A stretch of DNA of 64,000 nt from DAIDKA01 sp963708865 (GCA_963708865.1 CAVPUC010000004.1:496001-560000), one strand, 5' to 3'. Positions 1 to 9,784 are shown, counted from the stretch's first letter. Made by a program: numbers and translations. The notes: generated by a model not told the origin, from the sequence alone.

Positions 1-746
1 CGGCCGATCTGGGGCCAAAAGCCCATTGCAGTGCCCGGCGCCGGCGGCGGGATCTGTGCAGGCACCAGGGGGACCCAATTTGCGGGGTGCACATAGCGCG
101 ACCCGATGAGAATAAAGGCGAGCACGATTGAGACTTTGATAATCACAATGACGTTATTGACCGCCGCGGATTCCGACACGCCGCGCACCAGGATCATCGT
201 CACCAAGGCAACGATGGCGATTGCGGGAAGATTCATGACGCCGGTAGCGATGACATGGCCAGCTGCGTCCCTAATTGCGACGCCGGGCGCAGCTGTCAGT
301 GCCGTGGGGATGACCATGCCCATGTCGCGCAGCAGGCTGACGAAATACCCCGACCAGCTCACCGCGACGGTTGACGCAGCGAGGCCGTATTCCAGCAAGA
401 GCAGCAGACCCATGATCCAGGCTGCTCCTTCACCCATTGAGGCGTAGGTGTAGGAATAGGCAGAACCCGAAACCGGCAGGGCTGAGGCAAGTTCTGCGTA
501 GCAAAGAGCGACAAACGCGCAAAGGAATCCGGTGATCACGAAGGAGACCATGATCGCGGGGCCGGCGAACTGAGCGGCAGCGCGACCCGTCAGGACAAAA
601 ATGCCCGCGCCGATGACGCAGCCAATTCCGAGCAACATCAGGTTCAGTGCACCAAGCGAGCGCTTAAGTTCTCCGTGGTGGTGCTCGGCTTGGATTTGAT
701 CGACTGACTTGCGCAGGAAAATGCGCGCTATTCCCTTGCTACCCAT
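1..746 (-). CDS. APC-family amino acid permease, N-terminal part (runs off window)
   Basis: Cytoplasmic-membrane amino acid transporter of the APC superfamily, YfnA/cationic amino acid transporter type. Translating the minus strand from an ATG at 746 gives an unbroken 248-residue N-terminal part. It has the basic amphipathic lead, then GIGCVIGAGIFVLTG (TM1, residues about 40-55), the family's substrate-binding glycine signature, followed by further hydrophobic segments such as ILVRGVSESAAVNNVIV. The stop and the remaining helices lie beyond position 1. It is separated from terC by about 180 bp holding a possible promoter of its own. The family call is firm; the substrate is not known. Confidence 0.85.
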   Translation of the reverse strand, partial: MGSKGIARIFLRKSVDQIQAEHHHGELKRSLGALNLMLLGIGCVIGAGIFVLTGRAAAQFAGPAIMVSFVITGFLCAFVALCYAELASALPVSGSAYSYTYASMGEGAAWIMGLLLLLEYGLAASTVAVSWSGYFVSLLRDMGMVIPTALTAAPGVAIRDAAGHVIATGVMNLPAIAIVALVTMILVRGVSESAAVNNVIVIIKVSIVLAFILIGSRYVHPANWVPLVPAQIPPPAPGTAMGFWPQIG

Positions 747-777
747 CTGTCGAATTCCCCTGTGTTGGCTGCAACTG

Positions 778-806
778 ACCATAGCAGGGCCGGTGCGCTC
801 CCGCAA
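778..806 (-). promoter_or_regulatory. possible sigma70 promoter for the amino acid permease
   Basis: On the minus strand TTGCGG (801-806) lies 17 bp from TATGGT (778-783), about 32 bp before the permease ATG. Spacing is ideal but both hexamers are imperfect, so this is a prediction from pattern only. Confidence 0.3.
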
Positions 807-929
807 AGCCGCCACAGTAATAATCGAGCCTGCTGACTCCCAATCGACCCTCGCGGATGATTTGGCGACAGTCACTCTCACGTTTGCGACCCCATCGGCC
901 GAGTCAGTCCCGGCCCTAGCTGCGCGCCT

Positions 930-1652
930 TCAGCTGCGCTTCTGGAGCGCCCGCACGCGCAGATTGATCAGCTCCACGGCCGCCGCGAACGCCATGGCGA
1001 AGTACAGGTACTTCTTCGGCATCTCGTAGTGCAAGGCTTCGGCGACCAGCGTCGCGCCGATCAGGATCAGGAAGGCGAGCGCCAGCATCTTGATGGTGGG
1101 ATGCCGCTCGACAAAATCCCCGATGGCGCCCGCGACCCCCATCATCACCAGGATGGCGGCAATGATGGCGGCCACCATGATGGCGAGGTCCTTGGCGAGG
1201 CCCACCGCCACGAACACCGAATCCAGCGAAAAGACGATATCGATGAGCCCGATCTGAATGACGGTCAGCGCGAATCCGGCCAGCGGACGCGCCCGGTTGG
1301 CGCGCGCCGCGCCCTCGAGGGCGTGATGGATCTCGATGACGCTCTTCGCCAGCAGGAACAGCCCACCTCCCAGCAGTATCAGGTCACGCGCGGACAGCTG
1401 TTGTGAGGCGACCTCGATGAGCGGGCGCGTCAGGCGGGTGAGCCAGACGATGGAATACAAAAGCGCGATGCGCGTGCACATCGCCAGCGCCAGCCCGCTG
1501 ATGCGTGCTGATCGCTGCAGACTGTGCGGCAGCTTCGACACCAGGATGGTGATGAAGATGATGTTGTCGACGCCCAGCACGATCTCGAGCACCGCCAGCG
1601 TCGCAAACGCCAGCCAGGCTTGTGGATCGGACAGCAGTGCGATCACCGCCAT
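930..1652 (-). CDS. TerC-family integral membrane protein
   Basis: A 240-residue polytopic inner-membrane protein of the TerC family (YgdQ/YkoY type), a group linked to metal ion export and protection of exported proteins. The N-terminal LEIVLGVDNIIFI motif (residues about 22-34) and the second acidic membrane motif LIDIVFSLDSVFVAVG (about 134-149) are the paired signatures whose aspartates are thought to bind metal. Length is typical. It ends the minus-strand run from tgt through secF; only 7 bp separate it from the secF stop, so co-transcription is likely. Its substrate cannot be read from sequence. Confidence 0.85.
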   Translation of the reverse strand: MAVIALLSDPQAWLAFATLAVLEIVLGVDNIIFITILVSKLPHSLQRSARISGLALAMCTRIALLYSIVWLTRLTRPLIEVASQQLSARDLILLGGGLFLLAKSVIEIHHALEGAARANRARPLAGFALTVIQIGLIDIVFSLDSVFVAVGLAKDLAIMVAAIIAAILVMMGVAGAIGDFVERHPTIKMLALAFLILIGATLVAEALHYEMPKKYLYFAMAFAAAVELINLRVRALQKRS

Positions 1653-1659
1653 CCTCCGC

Positions 1660-2598
1660 TCAAGGCATGGCGTCGATGGGACTCTTCTTCGCCGTCGGGA
1701 ACAGGTGCTCCGAGGTCAAGCCACAATCCAGTGCGATCGCGCTGGAGATGTAGATGGATGAGTAGGTGCCGACCAGGATGCCGATCAACAGCGCCTCAGA
1801 GAAGCCGCGCAAAGCCGGTCCGCCGATGAACAGCAGCGCCAGCACGACCAGCGCCGTCACGACCTTGGTCATGATGGTTCGCGACAGGGTCTGGTTGATC
1901 GACTGATCGAGCACCAGCGCCGAGGGCATGCGGCGGTTGGCACCAAAGCGCTCGCGGATACGGTCGAACACCACCACGGTATCGTTCAGCGAATAGCCGA
2001 TGACCGCAAGAATGGCGGCCACCGCCGGCAGATCAAAGGTCGTCTGCGTCAGCGCGAAGATGCCGATCACCAGGATCGGATCGTGGATGACGGCGAGGAT
2101 CGCGCCCAGCGACAGCCGCCAGGTATGAAAGCGCAGCGCGATATAGATGAAGATGCCGACCAGGGTGAAGAACAGTGCCCACTCGGCGCTGCTGCGCAAC
2201 TCATCGCCGACCTGCGGACCCACGACATCCGGTGGTTGCACCTGCACGCCCGGATCCACACCCTGCAGCACCTTGGTGATCTGCGCGCGGATGGTGGTCG
2301 CGTCCTGCTTGAGGCCCAGGGGCGGCAGGCGGATGGAGACTTCGCGCGAGGTGCCGAAGCTCTGCACCTGCGGATCCGGGTACCCGGCCCGCGCCATGGC
2401 CGTGCGCACGGCATCGACGTTGGCCGCAGTCGGGAATGTCGCCGAAACATTCACGCCACCGGTGAAATCGATGGCGAGGTTCAGATGACGGGTAAAATAC
2501 AGCCCGATCGAGCCGATGACCATGATGATGGACAGGGCATACCACACCTTGCGGGTGGCCATGAACGGGAAGTTGGTCGGCTTGTGAAAAAATTCCAC
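1660..2598 (-). CDS. secF: protein translocase subunit SecF
   Basis: A 312-residue accessory subunit of the Sec translocon. With SecD and YajC it uses the proton gradient to pull secreted proteins through SecYEG. It shows the N-terminal TM segment, the periplasmic region with DFTGGVNVSATF, and the conserved IGYSLNDTVVVFDRIRE motif of the membrane half (residues about 215-231). The GTG start at 2598 lies 25 bp after the secD stop. Intact, unlike secD beside it. Confidence 0.95.
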   Translation of the reverse strand: MEFFHKPTNFPFMATRKVWYALSIIMVIGSIGLYFTRHLNLAIDFTGGVNVSATFPTAANVDAVRTAMARAGYPDPQVQSFGTSREVSIRLPPLGLKQDATTIRAQITKVLQGVDPGVQVQPPDVVGPQVGDELRSSAEWALFFTLVGIFIYIALRFHTWRLSLGAILAVIHDPILVIGIFALTQTTFDLPAVAAILAVIGYSLNDTVVVFDRIRERFGANRRMPSALVLDQSINQTLSRTIMTKVVTALVVLALLFIGGPALRGFSEALLIGILVGTYSSIYISSAIALDCGLTSEHLFPTAKKSPIDAMP

Positions 2599-2623
2599 GT
2601 TGAATCCTTGAAGCGACCGGCGC

Positions 2624-4490
2624 TCAGATGGGGAGACGGGTCAGCTTGCGCCGGCCGCCGTACATGAGGGAGATCAGCGCGCGACTGCCCATCAGCGAGG
2701 TGAACAGCGAGGTCGCGATGCCCAGCACCAGCACGACGGCGAAGCCGCGAATCGGCCCGGTACCCAAGGCCCACAGCACCAGGCCCGCGATGCCCGTCGT
2801 GACGTTGGAATCGAAGATGGCGGAAAATGCCTTATCAAAGCCCGCACGGATCGCCGCCTGAGGCGAGACGCCGTTGCGCAGCTCCTCGCGGATGCGCTCG
2901 TAAATCAGCACGTTCGAGTCCACCGCGATACCCACGGTGAGAATGATGCCGGCGATGCCAGGCAGTGTCAGCACGCCGCCGAACATCGAATACAACGCGG
3001 TCAGCAGCACCACGTTCGCCAACAGCACGGCGTCGGCCACCAGTCCGAAGACCCGGTAGTAGATGAACATGAAGACGAACACCGCGCCCATGCCGATCAT
3101 CAGCGCATCGACGCCGCGCTGGATGTTCTCCTTGCCCAGGCTCGGTCCGACGGTGCGCTCATCCACCGGATAGATCGGCACACTCAGTGAGCCGGCGCGC
3201 AGCAGCAGCGCCAGATCCCGGGACTCACCGGAGGACATGCCGGAGATGCGGAAGGTATTGCCGAACACGCCCTGGATGACCGCGTTATTGATGACCTTCT
3301 CGTCGGTGACGTTGCGCGTCACCTTCTTGCCGTCGACCTCGCTGACCTCCTGGCGTTTCTCGGTGTAGACCACCGCCATGTGCTTGCCGAGATTGGTGCG
3401 GGTGGTCTCGAGCATGCGATCCCCGGCGCGCGAATCGAGCTTGATGTTCACGATCGGGCCATCCTGATCGTTGGCCGCGGTCGCGCTCGTGAGCTGATCG
3501 CCGGTGGCGATGATCTCGCGCTTGAGCAGTAGCGGCTGGTGGTCCTTGTCGTAGTAGAGCTTGGTGCCCACCGGCGCATTGCCGTGCTGCGCCACATCGT
3601 AAGGATCACCGGTGGTCGCATCCAGGCGGAATTCCAGGGTCGGGACCTTGCCGAGAATGTCCTTCACCTCGGCCGAGTTCAGCACGCCGGGCAGCTGCAC
3701 ATTGATGCGATCGGCGCCCTGGCGCTGCACGATGGGTTCGGCGACGCCCAGTTGATTGACGCGATTGGTCAGGGTCAGCGAGGTTCTGCTGAATGGCGTA
3801 GTCCTCCCGATCGCGGATCTGCTTGTCGGTCAGCGTCCCTTGCAGGGCCGGGCCGCTGGGCAGGGTCACCGTCTTGAAGGGCAGGTCCGGGAGTGCCTTG
3901 GTGGCGACCGCCTGGACAGCCGCGATATTGGTGCCGGGCGGCAGCGTCACGCGCAGGGAGTCGACATTGCCCGCCGAGGCCACCACCGCCACATCGGTGT
4001 AGACCAGATTGGCCGTCGAGAGCGCCCGGCGCAGATCCTGTGCGTAGCTGTCGAGGAGCTGCGAAATCGCACTCTGGGTGTCGACCTGGTAGAGCAGGTA
4101 CAGACCGCCCCGCAGGTCCAGGCCGAGCTTCATCGGCCGCAGGCCCAGGGCGCGGAAGATCGCCGGCGCGCGCGAATCGAATGACGCGGCGGTGATGTAC
4201 TGGTCGGCGTATTTGGCGTTGACGGCGTCGCGCGCCTTGAACTGATCCGCGGTATCGGCGAAACGCACCATGATGTGGCCACTGTCCAGGTAGGCATCGG
4301 TGTAGCTCAGGTGTTGGTCTTTCAGGAACTGTTCGATGGCGGGCAGCGACGTCGCGACCATCGGATCGTGGTCCTTGCGGGCGATCTGCAGCGCCGGGGC
4401 ATCACCAAAGACGTTGGGCAGCGCCAGGATCAGCGCCAGCACCAGCACCACCAGAACCAGAATGTATTTCCAGCGCGGATACTCAAGCAT
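2624..4490 (-). CDS. secD: protein translocase subunit SecD, interrupted by one +1 frameshift
   Basis: SecD is the larger RND-type partner of SecF. The sequence reads from ATG 4490 (signal-anchor MLEYPRWKYILVLVVL) through the P1 periplasmic region, including GLDLRGGLYLLYQVD. The frame breaks near 3779, after YAIQQNL. Removing one base restores LTLTNRVNQLG and the P1/P4 core, down to SNVLIYERIREELRNG and the C-terminal helices, giving 621 residues, the usual length. Residues on both sides look well conserved and there is no other damage. SecD is normally essential, so a sequencing insertion is more likely than a dead gene. It starts 4 bp after the yajC stop. Confidence 0.9.
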
Positions 4491-4494
4491 TTTT

Positions 4495-4824
4495 CTAAGC
4501 GCTCTTCAGGGTGCCCTTGGGCATCAGCGAGGTGACCTGGCCCTTCTGCACCTTCACGCGCACGCCATCGGCGACCTCGACGGTCACGAAGGCATCGCCG
4601 ACTTCGACAATGCGGCCGAGGATGCCGCCTGAGGTCACCACCTCATCGCCAGCCGACAAGCGGGTGATCATGGCCTGGTGATCCTTGGCCTTCTTCTGCT
4701 GCGGACGGATCAGCAGGAAGTAAAAGATCGCCACGAACACCACCATCATGAGCACGGGGGCGAACTGGCTGGTCGTTGAAGCGGCGCCGGCCTGGGCCCA
4801 TGCCGCTGGAATCAATGAATTCAT
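4495..4824 (-). CDS. yajC: preprotein translocase subunit YajC
   Basis: A 109-residue single-span membrane protein that associates with SecDF. The start is placed at the ATG at 4824 (MNSLIPAAWAQ), because the frame upstream of it carries unconserved residues. The TM segment (about residues 22-42) ends in the family signature FLLIRPQQKKAKDHQ, followed by the cytoplasmic GDEVVTSGGILGRI region. It sits between tgt and secD, the conserved order in many gammaproteobacteria. Confidence 0.95.
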   Translation of the reverse strand: MNSLIPAAWAQAGAASTTSQFAPVLMMVVFVAIFYFLLIRPQQKKAKDHQAMITRLSAGDEVVTSGGILGRIVEVGDAFVTVEVADGVRVKVQKGQVTSLMPKGTLKSA

Positions 4825-4857
4825 GCATGCACCTGACTTGGATGAAGTCCTTATCCC

Positions 4858-4883
4858 AAAAGTTCGCCCGGAAAGCCCGGGCG
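4858..4883 (-). terminator. weak hairpin between tgt and yajC
   Basis: On the minus strand a 7-bp perfect stem CGCCCGG/CCGGGCG with a 5-nt loop (4865-4883) is followed by AACTTTTGG. It could act as a weak terminator or mRNA-stabilising hairpin inside the queA-tgt-yajC-secDF run. The T-tract is short, so strong termination is unlikely. Confidence 0.35.
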
Positions 4884-4897
4884 ACGAGGGGGCGGCA

Positions 4898-6029
4898 TTA
4901 TGCCACAGGGTCCGCCCGGGCCCGCCTGGGAGCCGGATAGCGGGCCGCAAAAGCCTCAAAAGTGCCCTCCTCCAAAGCCCTGCGGATGTCGCGCATGAGT
5001 TCCAGGTAAAAGTGCAGGTTGTGCAGGGTATTCAGGCGGCTGCCCAGGATCTCATTGCAGCGGTCCAAGTGCCGCAGGTACGAGCGCGAGTAGTTTGCGC
5101 AGGTGTAGCAGCTGCACTCCGGGTCGATCGGGCGCGAGGTCCATGGCGTGGCTGCTGTTGCGGATATTGATGACACCGCCCCGGGTAAACAGGTGGCCAT
5201 TGCGCGCATGACGGGTCGGAATCACGCAATCGAACATATCGATGCCGCGGGCCACGCCCGCCACGATGTCCTCGGGAAATCCCACCCCCATGAGGTAACG
5301 GGGCCGGTCCGCCGGCATCTGCGGCACCACCTCCTCCAGCACCCGCAAGCGCTCCGTCCTCCGGCTCCCCGACCGCCAGCCCGCCGACGGCGAAGCCCGG
5401 CCAATTGCGCTGCATCAACGATTCCAGCGAGGCCAGGCGCAACGGGATGTGCATGCCGCCCTGCACGATGCCGAACAGACCGCCGGGCGGCTCATCACGG
5501 TAGTAGTGAGCGTGGCCGCGGGCGGCCCAGCGCATCGAGCGCTCCATCGATTCGCGCGCCTGCGCCTCGGTGGCCGGATAGGGCGTGCAGTCATCAAAGG
5601 CCATCGCGATGTCGGAACGCAGGCTGCGTTGCATGTCCATGGAGCGCTCCGCCGTGAGGTGCACCTCACTGCCATCCAGCGGTGACTGGAAGCGCACGCC
5701 CGTCCTCGGTGATCTTGCGCAGCCCGGCGAGACTGAAAACCTGGAAGCCGCCGGAGTCCGTGAGAATCGGCCACTGCCAGTGCATGAAGCCGTGCAGGCC
5801 ACCATGCGCCTCGATGATCGCGGGTCCGGGCCGCAGCATGAGGTGAAAGGTATTGCCGAGCACGATCTGCGCGCCCAGGGCCGCCAGCTCCTCCGGCGTC
5901 ATCGCCTTGACCGTGCCGTAGGTGCCCACCGGCATGAACGCCGGGGTCTCCACCACGCCATGGGCCAGCGACAGCCGGCCGCGTCGCGCGCGCGCCGCTG
6001 GTGCTCAGCAGTTCAAAAACCGGCTGCAT
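4898..6029 (-). CDS. tgt: queuine tRNA-guanine transglycosylase, four +1 frame breaks
   Basis: Tgt exchanges guanine-34 for preQ1 in tRNAs with GUN anticodons, the step before QueA. The protein can be read in full only across four frame changes, near 5985-5997 (within a GC-dinucleotide run), 5700, 5355 and 5129. Each is fixed by removing one base, giving 375 residues, the family length. Recognisable parts in order: the start MQPVFELLSTSG, VETPAFMPVGTYGTVKAM, the nucleophile region LTDSGGFQVFSL, FGIVQGG, YLMGVGFPEDI, and zinc ligands in DPECSCYTC. Conservation between the breaks argues for sequence error over decay. It follows queA by 6 bp. Confidence 0.85.
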
Positions 6030-6035
6030 GCCGGC

Positions 6036-7046
6036 TCACGTCCCCGCGCCGGGAGTCACAAACATCGCATCACCATAGCTGAAGAACCGATAGCGCGAGT
6101 GCACGGCGTGCGCGTAGGCCGCCAGCACCCGTTCACGCCCCGCCAGCGCGCACACCAGCATCAGCAGCGTCGACTCGGGCAGATGGAAATTGGTTAACAG
6201 GCCATCGATGACCTGGAAGCGGAAACCCGGCCGGATGAACACCCGCGTATCGCCAACCCAGGGCACCGCGCCCGCGCTTTCCAGCGCCCGCACGACCGTC
6301 GTGCCCACGGCGATCACCCGCCCGCCGCGCCGTCGGGTATCGGCGATGGCCGCGCAGGCCGCGGGGGGCACCACCACGCGCTCCTCGTGCAGCACATGCC
6401 GCTCCAGGTCCGGATTGCGCACCGGCTGGAAAGTCCCCGCGCCCACGTGCAAGGTGATGAAGGTGCGCTGGATACCGCGCGCCTCCAGGGCAGCCACCAG
6501 ATCGGCATCGAAATGCAGGCTTGCGGTAGGCGCCGCGACCGCACCCGGATCGCGGGCGAAAATACTCTGGTAGCGCTCGCGATCCTCGCCGGCCGCGGCA
6601 CGCTGGATGTACGGCGGCAACGGCACCGCGCCATGCGTCTCGAAAAACTCCAGCGCAACCCCCGGCGTTCGCACCTGCCACAGGTCCTGTTGCTGCCCCA
6701 GGATCTGCACCACGCCGCCGGGTGTGGAGATCTGCAGCCCCGGACGGATGGGCTTGCCGGCCCGCAGCTGCACCAGCGCCGTGCCGTCGGCGAGGATGCG
6801 CTCCAGGAAGATCTCGACGCGACCGCCGGTCGGCTTGATGCCCATGACGCGGGCCGCGATCACGCGGGTGTCATTGAAGACCAGCAGGTCATGCGGGCGC
6901 AACAGGCTCGGAAAGTCCCGCATGGTGCGGTCCTGCACGCCGGCTTGCGGGTCCAAGACCAGAAGACGGCTCGCGGAGCGCTCGGGGAGGGGTTCCTGCG
7001 CGATCAGCTCGGCAGGCAGGTCAAAGGCAAAGTCAGATAAAAGCAC
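6036..7046 (-). CDS. queA: S-adenosylmethionine:tRNA ribosyltransferase-isomerase QueA
   Basis: QueA transfers and isomerises the ribosyl part of SAM onto preQ1 in tRNA, giving epoxyqueuosine. The intact 336-residue protein begins MLLSDFAFDLPAELIAQEP and carries the conserved LLVFNDTRVIAARV, PLPPYI, APTASLHF, TLHVGAGTFQPV and LLTNFHLPESTLLMLV motifs, all diagnostic for QueA. It is followed after 6 bp by tgt, which acts just before it in the same pathway. Confidence 0.96.
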   Translation of the reverse strand: MLLSDFAFDLPAELIAQEPLPERSASRLLVLDPQAGVQDRTMRDFPSLLRPHDLLVFNDTRVIAARVMGIKPTGGRVEIFLERILADGTALVQLRAGKPIRPGLQISTPGGVVQILGQQQDLWQVRTPGVALEFFETHGAVPLPPYIQRAAAGEDRERYQSIFARDPGAVAAPTASLHFDADLVAALEARGIQRTFITLHVGAGTFQPVRNPDLERHVLHEERVVVPPAACAAIADTRRRGGRVIAVGTTVVRALESAGAVPWVGDTRVFIRPGFRFQVIDGLLTNFHLPESTLLMLVCALAGRERVLAAYAHAVHSRYRFFSYGDAMFVTPGAGT

Positions 7047-8135
7047 GGGCGCATGGTATCAACATGCGCCCGCCCAGGCGCCGGCGGCGTGTCAGCCCGA
7101 TAGCGGCTCGATGCGTGCCCGGCGGCGGCGGGCGCCGGCCGCCCCGGTCGCGGGGCGGGTGGCAGGTCGTTGCGACGGTGCTCCGGCAACGAGGCGTCCA
7201 GTGTCAGCGTCTTTTTCTCGCGCATGACCTTCAGGTGGATGGTTTCCCCGCGCTGGTAGGAGCGCAGAATGCGCGCCGCATGCGAGCCGTTCTCCGGCAC
7301 CCGGCCATCGATGCTCAGGATCACATCGCCGTCCTTCAGCCTCAGAAACTCGCCATCGCGTGGCACCTGGATCACCAATACGCCCTGGCTGGTGCCGAAA
7401 TACTGACCGAGCGCCGGCGACAGATCGGCCAGCTCCATGCCCTCGAAGATCGCCCCGACGCCGCCACCCTCGTGTATCCCAAGCTCCTGTTGCCGAGAGC
7501 CATCGGGGCCGGGACCCGGACCCGGGCCACCCGCATGCCAAGTGAAGCCCGGTCCGTTGAAATCGGGCAGGAAGTCCGCGACGCTGGCGCGCGGGGTGAC
7601 CTCGAATTCCTTGGGTTTGCCAGCGCGGATGACCTTGACGATCACCTTGGTGTCCGGCTTCACGCGTGCCATGTGTTCCACCACCTCGCGCGGCGCGTCT
7701 GGCCCGGTCGTCGGCTCACCGTTCAGTGCCACGATGATATCGCCGGGCGCCAGGCCCGCCTCCGCCGCAGGCCCCGCGGGACTCACACCCATGATGGTCG
7801 CGCCCTGCTCCTTGGATGACGGCTCGGTCCGCAGCTGCAGCCCGAGCACGGCACGGGTGCGCAGGCTCTGCATGCGCGCCATCGCCGATTGCCCCAGTTG
7901 CGCCGACAACTGGGCCACATCGCGCGCCGCAGCTTCCAGCTTCTGGCGCGCGGCGAGCAGCTGCGCATCGAGGTCGGCGCCGGCTGAGGCGGCGGGCGCA
8001 GCCCCTGGTGCAGAGGACGGCGCGCCATCGGCAGCCAGCGCATTGGCGCCGAGCAGCAATCCGGCCAACACGACACAACGACATCTTGGACATGACGATC
8101 ACCTTGGAGGTTGAGGTCTTGGATGCAGGCTTCAT
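7004..8135 (-). CDS. secreted double-PDZ-domain protein, downstream of ECF sigma/anti-sigma
   Basis: A periplasmic protein with two PDZ domains and no protease domain. Its ATG at 8135 overlaps the upstream stop (ATGA). A +1 break near 8072 splits the signal peptide; removing one base gives MSKMSLC then VLAGLLLGANALAADG, a normal Sec signal ending near an alanine-rich cleavage site. A coiled-coil-like segment (LDAQLLAARQKLEAAARDVAQL) precedes PDZ1 (around GVSPAGPAAEAGLAPGDIIVALNG) and PDZ2 (around GQYFGTSQGVLVIQVP to LKDGDVILSIDG). The Pro/Ala-rich tail has no clear end: the frame runs to 7004 inside queA, while another frame stops at 7092. It may sense envelope damage, as in RseA/DegS-like systems; this is inference. 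Confidence 0.65.
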
Positions 8136-8668
8136 GGCAGTCCGGTCACGAGGTTCTGCGCATAGCGCACTTGGGCCAGGGATTCGACTATCTGCGCCCG
8201 ATCACGCTGCAGCAGCGCGAGCTGCTGCGCATGCGGCATGCGACAAACGCACGGCATTGAGCTGGTCATCCAGGGTTGCGATCTGGTCTTCCAGCTCGGT
8301 CACCGCCATCTGCGCGGGAACCTGGACCAGGGCCCGACGCGGATGCGCATTCAGCCAGCGCTCGGCGTTCACCGTGGGCAGCAGCACCGGCCAATGGTCT
8401 TCAGGCGCGATTCGCGGCGGCGGAGTGGGCATCTGCATATCGGCCGCCGGGGGTTCCTCCGTCCATGAGCGGCACCAGCCCATGCTTGAGTACCCAGCCG
8501 GCCGCCAGCACCGCCACGGCGGCGGCCAGCAAGCGCAGCGGGCGCTGCGTCTGGCGTGTCCTGCGCCGGGCGTGACGATGCGCGAACTCGGCATAGCCAT
8601 AGGGCGGCGGGCCGCTGTGGCAGATCGCGCAATCGCTGCAGCAGAAGCGGGTCTAGGTCGGGGCGCAT
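8132..8668 (-). CDS. single-span membrane protein, candidate anti-sigma factor, three +1 breaks
   Basis: Encoded between an ECF sigma factor (16-bp overlap with its 3' end) and the PDZ protein (4-bp overlap), which is the position of an anti-sigma factor. From ATG 8668 it begins MRPDLDPLLLQRLRDLPQ. Three single-base removals (near 8608, 8460 and 8231) restore a 177-residue protein with a short cytoplasmic part, a TM segment (LRLLAAAVAVLAAGWVL), a periplasmic Pro-rich stretch, and a C-terminal coiled coil rich in Leu/Gln (VTELEDQIATLDDQL onward). The reconstructed stop falls exactly on the ATGA overlap with the next gene, which supports the repair. No ZAS zinc motif is visible, so the anti-sigma role rests on context. 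Confidence 0.55.
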
Positions 8669-9235
8669 GTCTGGGATGCCTCGGGTTCGAACCAGGCCCG
8701 CAGCCGCCGATGCGCGCGGGCCAACTGGGATTTGGAAAAGCTGACCGTGCGACCAAAGCTGCGGGCGATCTCCTCGTGCGACCAGCCCTCCACCTCGTAT
8801 AACCAGATCACCGCGCGCGCCGTCGGGGTAAGGCTGGCCAGCGCCCGCTCCACATCGAAGGACGCGGGGTCCGGGCCCGGCTGCGAGAAAGTGGCTGGGT
8901 CGAGCCAAGTTTCGGCGTCGCTGTTCGCGACCAAAGCTCAACCTGGCGCGGTGCCAGGGCGAGCGCAGGAACATGAGGCTGCGGGACAGGGCGATTTTGC
9001 TGGCCCAGGCACCCAGCGGCGCCTCTTGGCGGTACCGGTCAAGCTGTTCGAACATCATGATCATGGTGTCCTGAAACACATCTTCGGCGACGGCCCGAAC
9101 CCCGACGATCCGGCGGATGAGGGCGAAAGACCCGGGCGCCAGCAGCGCGTAAAGCTGAGCTTGCGCGCCGGCATCGCCAGCACGTGCGCCGGCAAGTCAG
9201 CCCTCGGCCACCCGGATTTCGGTAAGTCTGGTCAC
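8653..9235 (-). CDS. ECF-type RNA polymerase sigma factor, N-terminus uncertain, one +1 break
   Basis: A sigma70 region 2 is visible around AEDVFQDTMIMMFEQLDRY, then GAWASKIALSRSLMFLR. Region 4 lies around SLTPTARAVIWLYEVEGWSHEEI with the helix-turn-helix RSFGRTVSFSKSQLARAHRRLR. The two halves are in different frames; removing one G near 8931 joins them (SF then VANSDAETW). The N-terminus is a problem. The region-2 frame extends up to LAGARAGDAGAQAQLYALL, but an in-frame TGA at 9197-9199 separates it from the only sensible start (GTG 9235, VTRLTEIRVAEG), and no ATG, GTG or TTG follows the TGA in time. Another sequence error is likely. It heads the sigma, membrane regulator, PDZ operon. Confidence 0.7.
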
Positions 9236-9350
9236 CTATGGATAGGATGCGCCAGGCCAGCTAAAGGTTGCAGCCGTTCGGCCAGAATCTGACCCAGCGT
9301 TGTGACGGGCAGTGCCGAATAGTTAGGATGTCGCCCTTCGTCCCCTCAAG

Positions 9351-9437
9351 GCCCGAGTGGCGGAATTGGTAGACGCAGCGGACTCAAAATCCGCCGCCCT
9401 TAAAAGCGTGTCGGTTCGACTCCGACCTCGGGCACCA
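9351..9437 (+). tRNA. tRNA-Leu (anticodon CAA)
   Basis: An 87-nt class II tRNA. The acceptor pair GCCCGAG/CTCGGGC is perfect and ends in encoded ACCA. The anticodon stem GCGGA/TCCGC encloses the loop CTCAAAA, giving CAA, which reads UUG. A long variable arm and the T arm with GGTTCGACTCC follow. It lies 115 bp upstream of, and divergent from, the sigma factor start. Confidence 0.96.
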
Positions 9438-9648
9438 ACGAATTTCGCAACAGTAACAGCTACTTAACACTCAACGAGTAGTTGAGTGGTCGGTACCGTC
9501 GGCAATCCGCCTGTGCGCTGGGGTCCAGTTTGCAACCAACAGCGGCGCGCAGCTTCAAGCAGCACGTGCACGGCTGCGATGTTCAAAGTGCGGCGCCGAG
9601 GATGCCGCGGGTTGAGGTGTGCCGAATGAAAATAGCTGGCAGCCTGCC

Positions 9649-9777
9649 TTAGGCTATCCGCGAGTCGGAAAGCCATGATCGACCGACAAAGAACACGTAG
9701 AAGCCGGCGACCAGCAGTATGAAGAGCAGAATGAGGCCGCCGACCATCCACCCTGTCACTTTCCAAACGGTTCGCAC
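9649..9777 (-). CDS. possible 42-residue single-span membrane protein
   Basis: A short frame from GTG 9777 reads VRTVWKVTGWMVGG, then a strongly hydrophobic segment LILLFILLVAGFYVFFV, and ends SWLSDSRIA. A GGGAG lies 7-8 bp before the GTG. An ATG seven bases upstream would join this frame if one base were removed, as in neighbouring genes. No homologue is recognised; the evidence is the clean TM segment, the ribosome-binding-site-like sequence and the lack of any other gene here. Confidence 0.4.
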   Translation of the reverse strand: MRTVWKVTGWMVGGLILLFILLVAGFYVFFVGRSWLSDSRIA

Positions 9778-9784
9778 CTTTCAT

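Noticed and set aside
4898..6029. tgt as a true pseudogene
   Set aside because: All active-site and zinc ligands survive across four breaks, with no substitutions or deletions of the kind seen in decaying genes, and neighbours show the same type of break.
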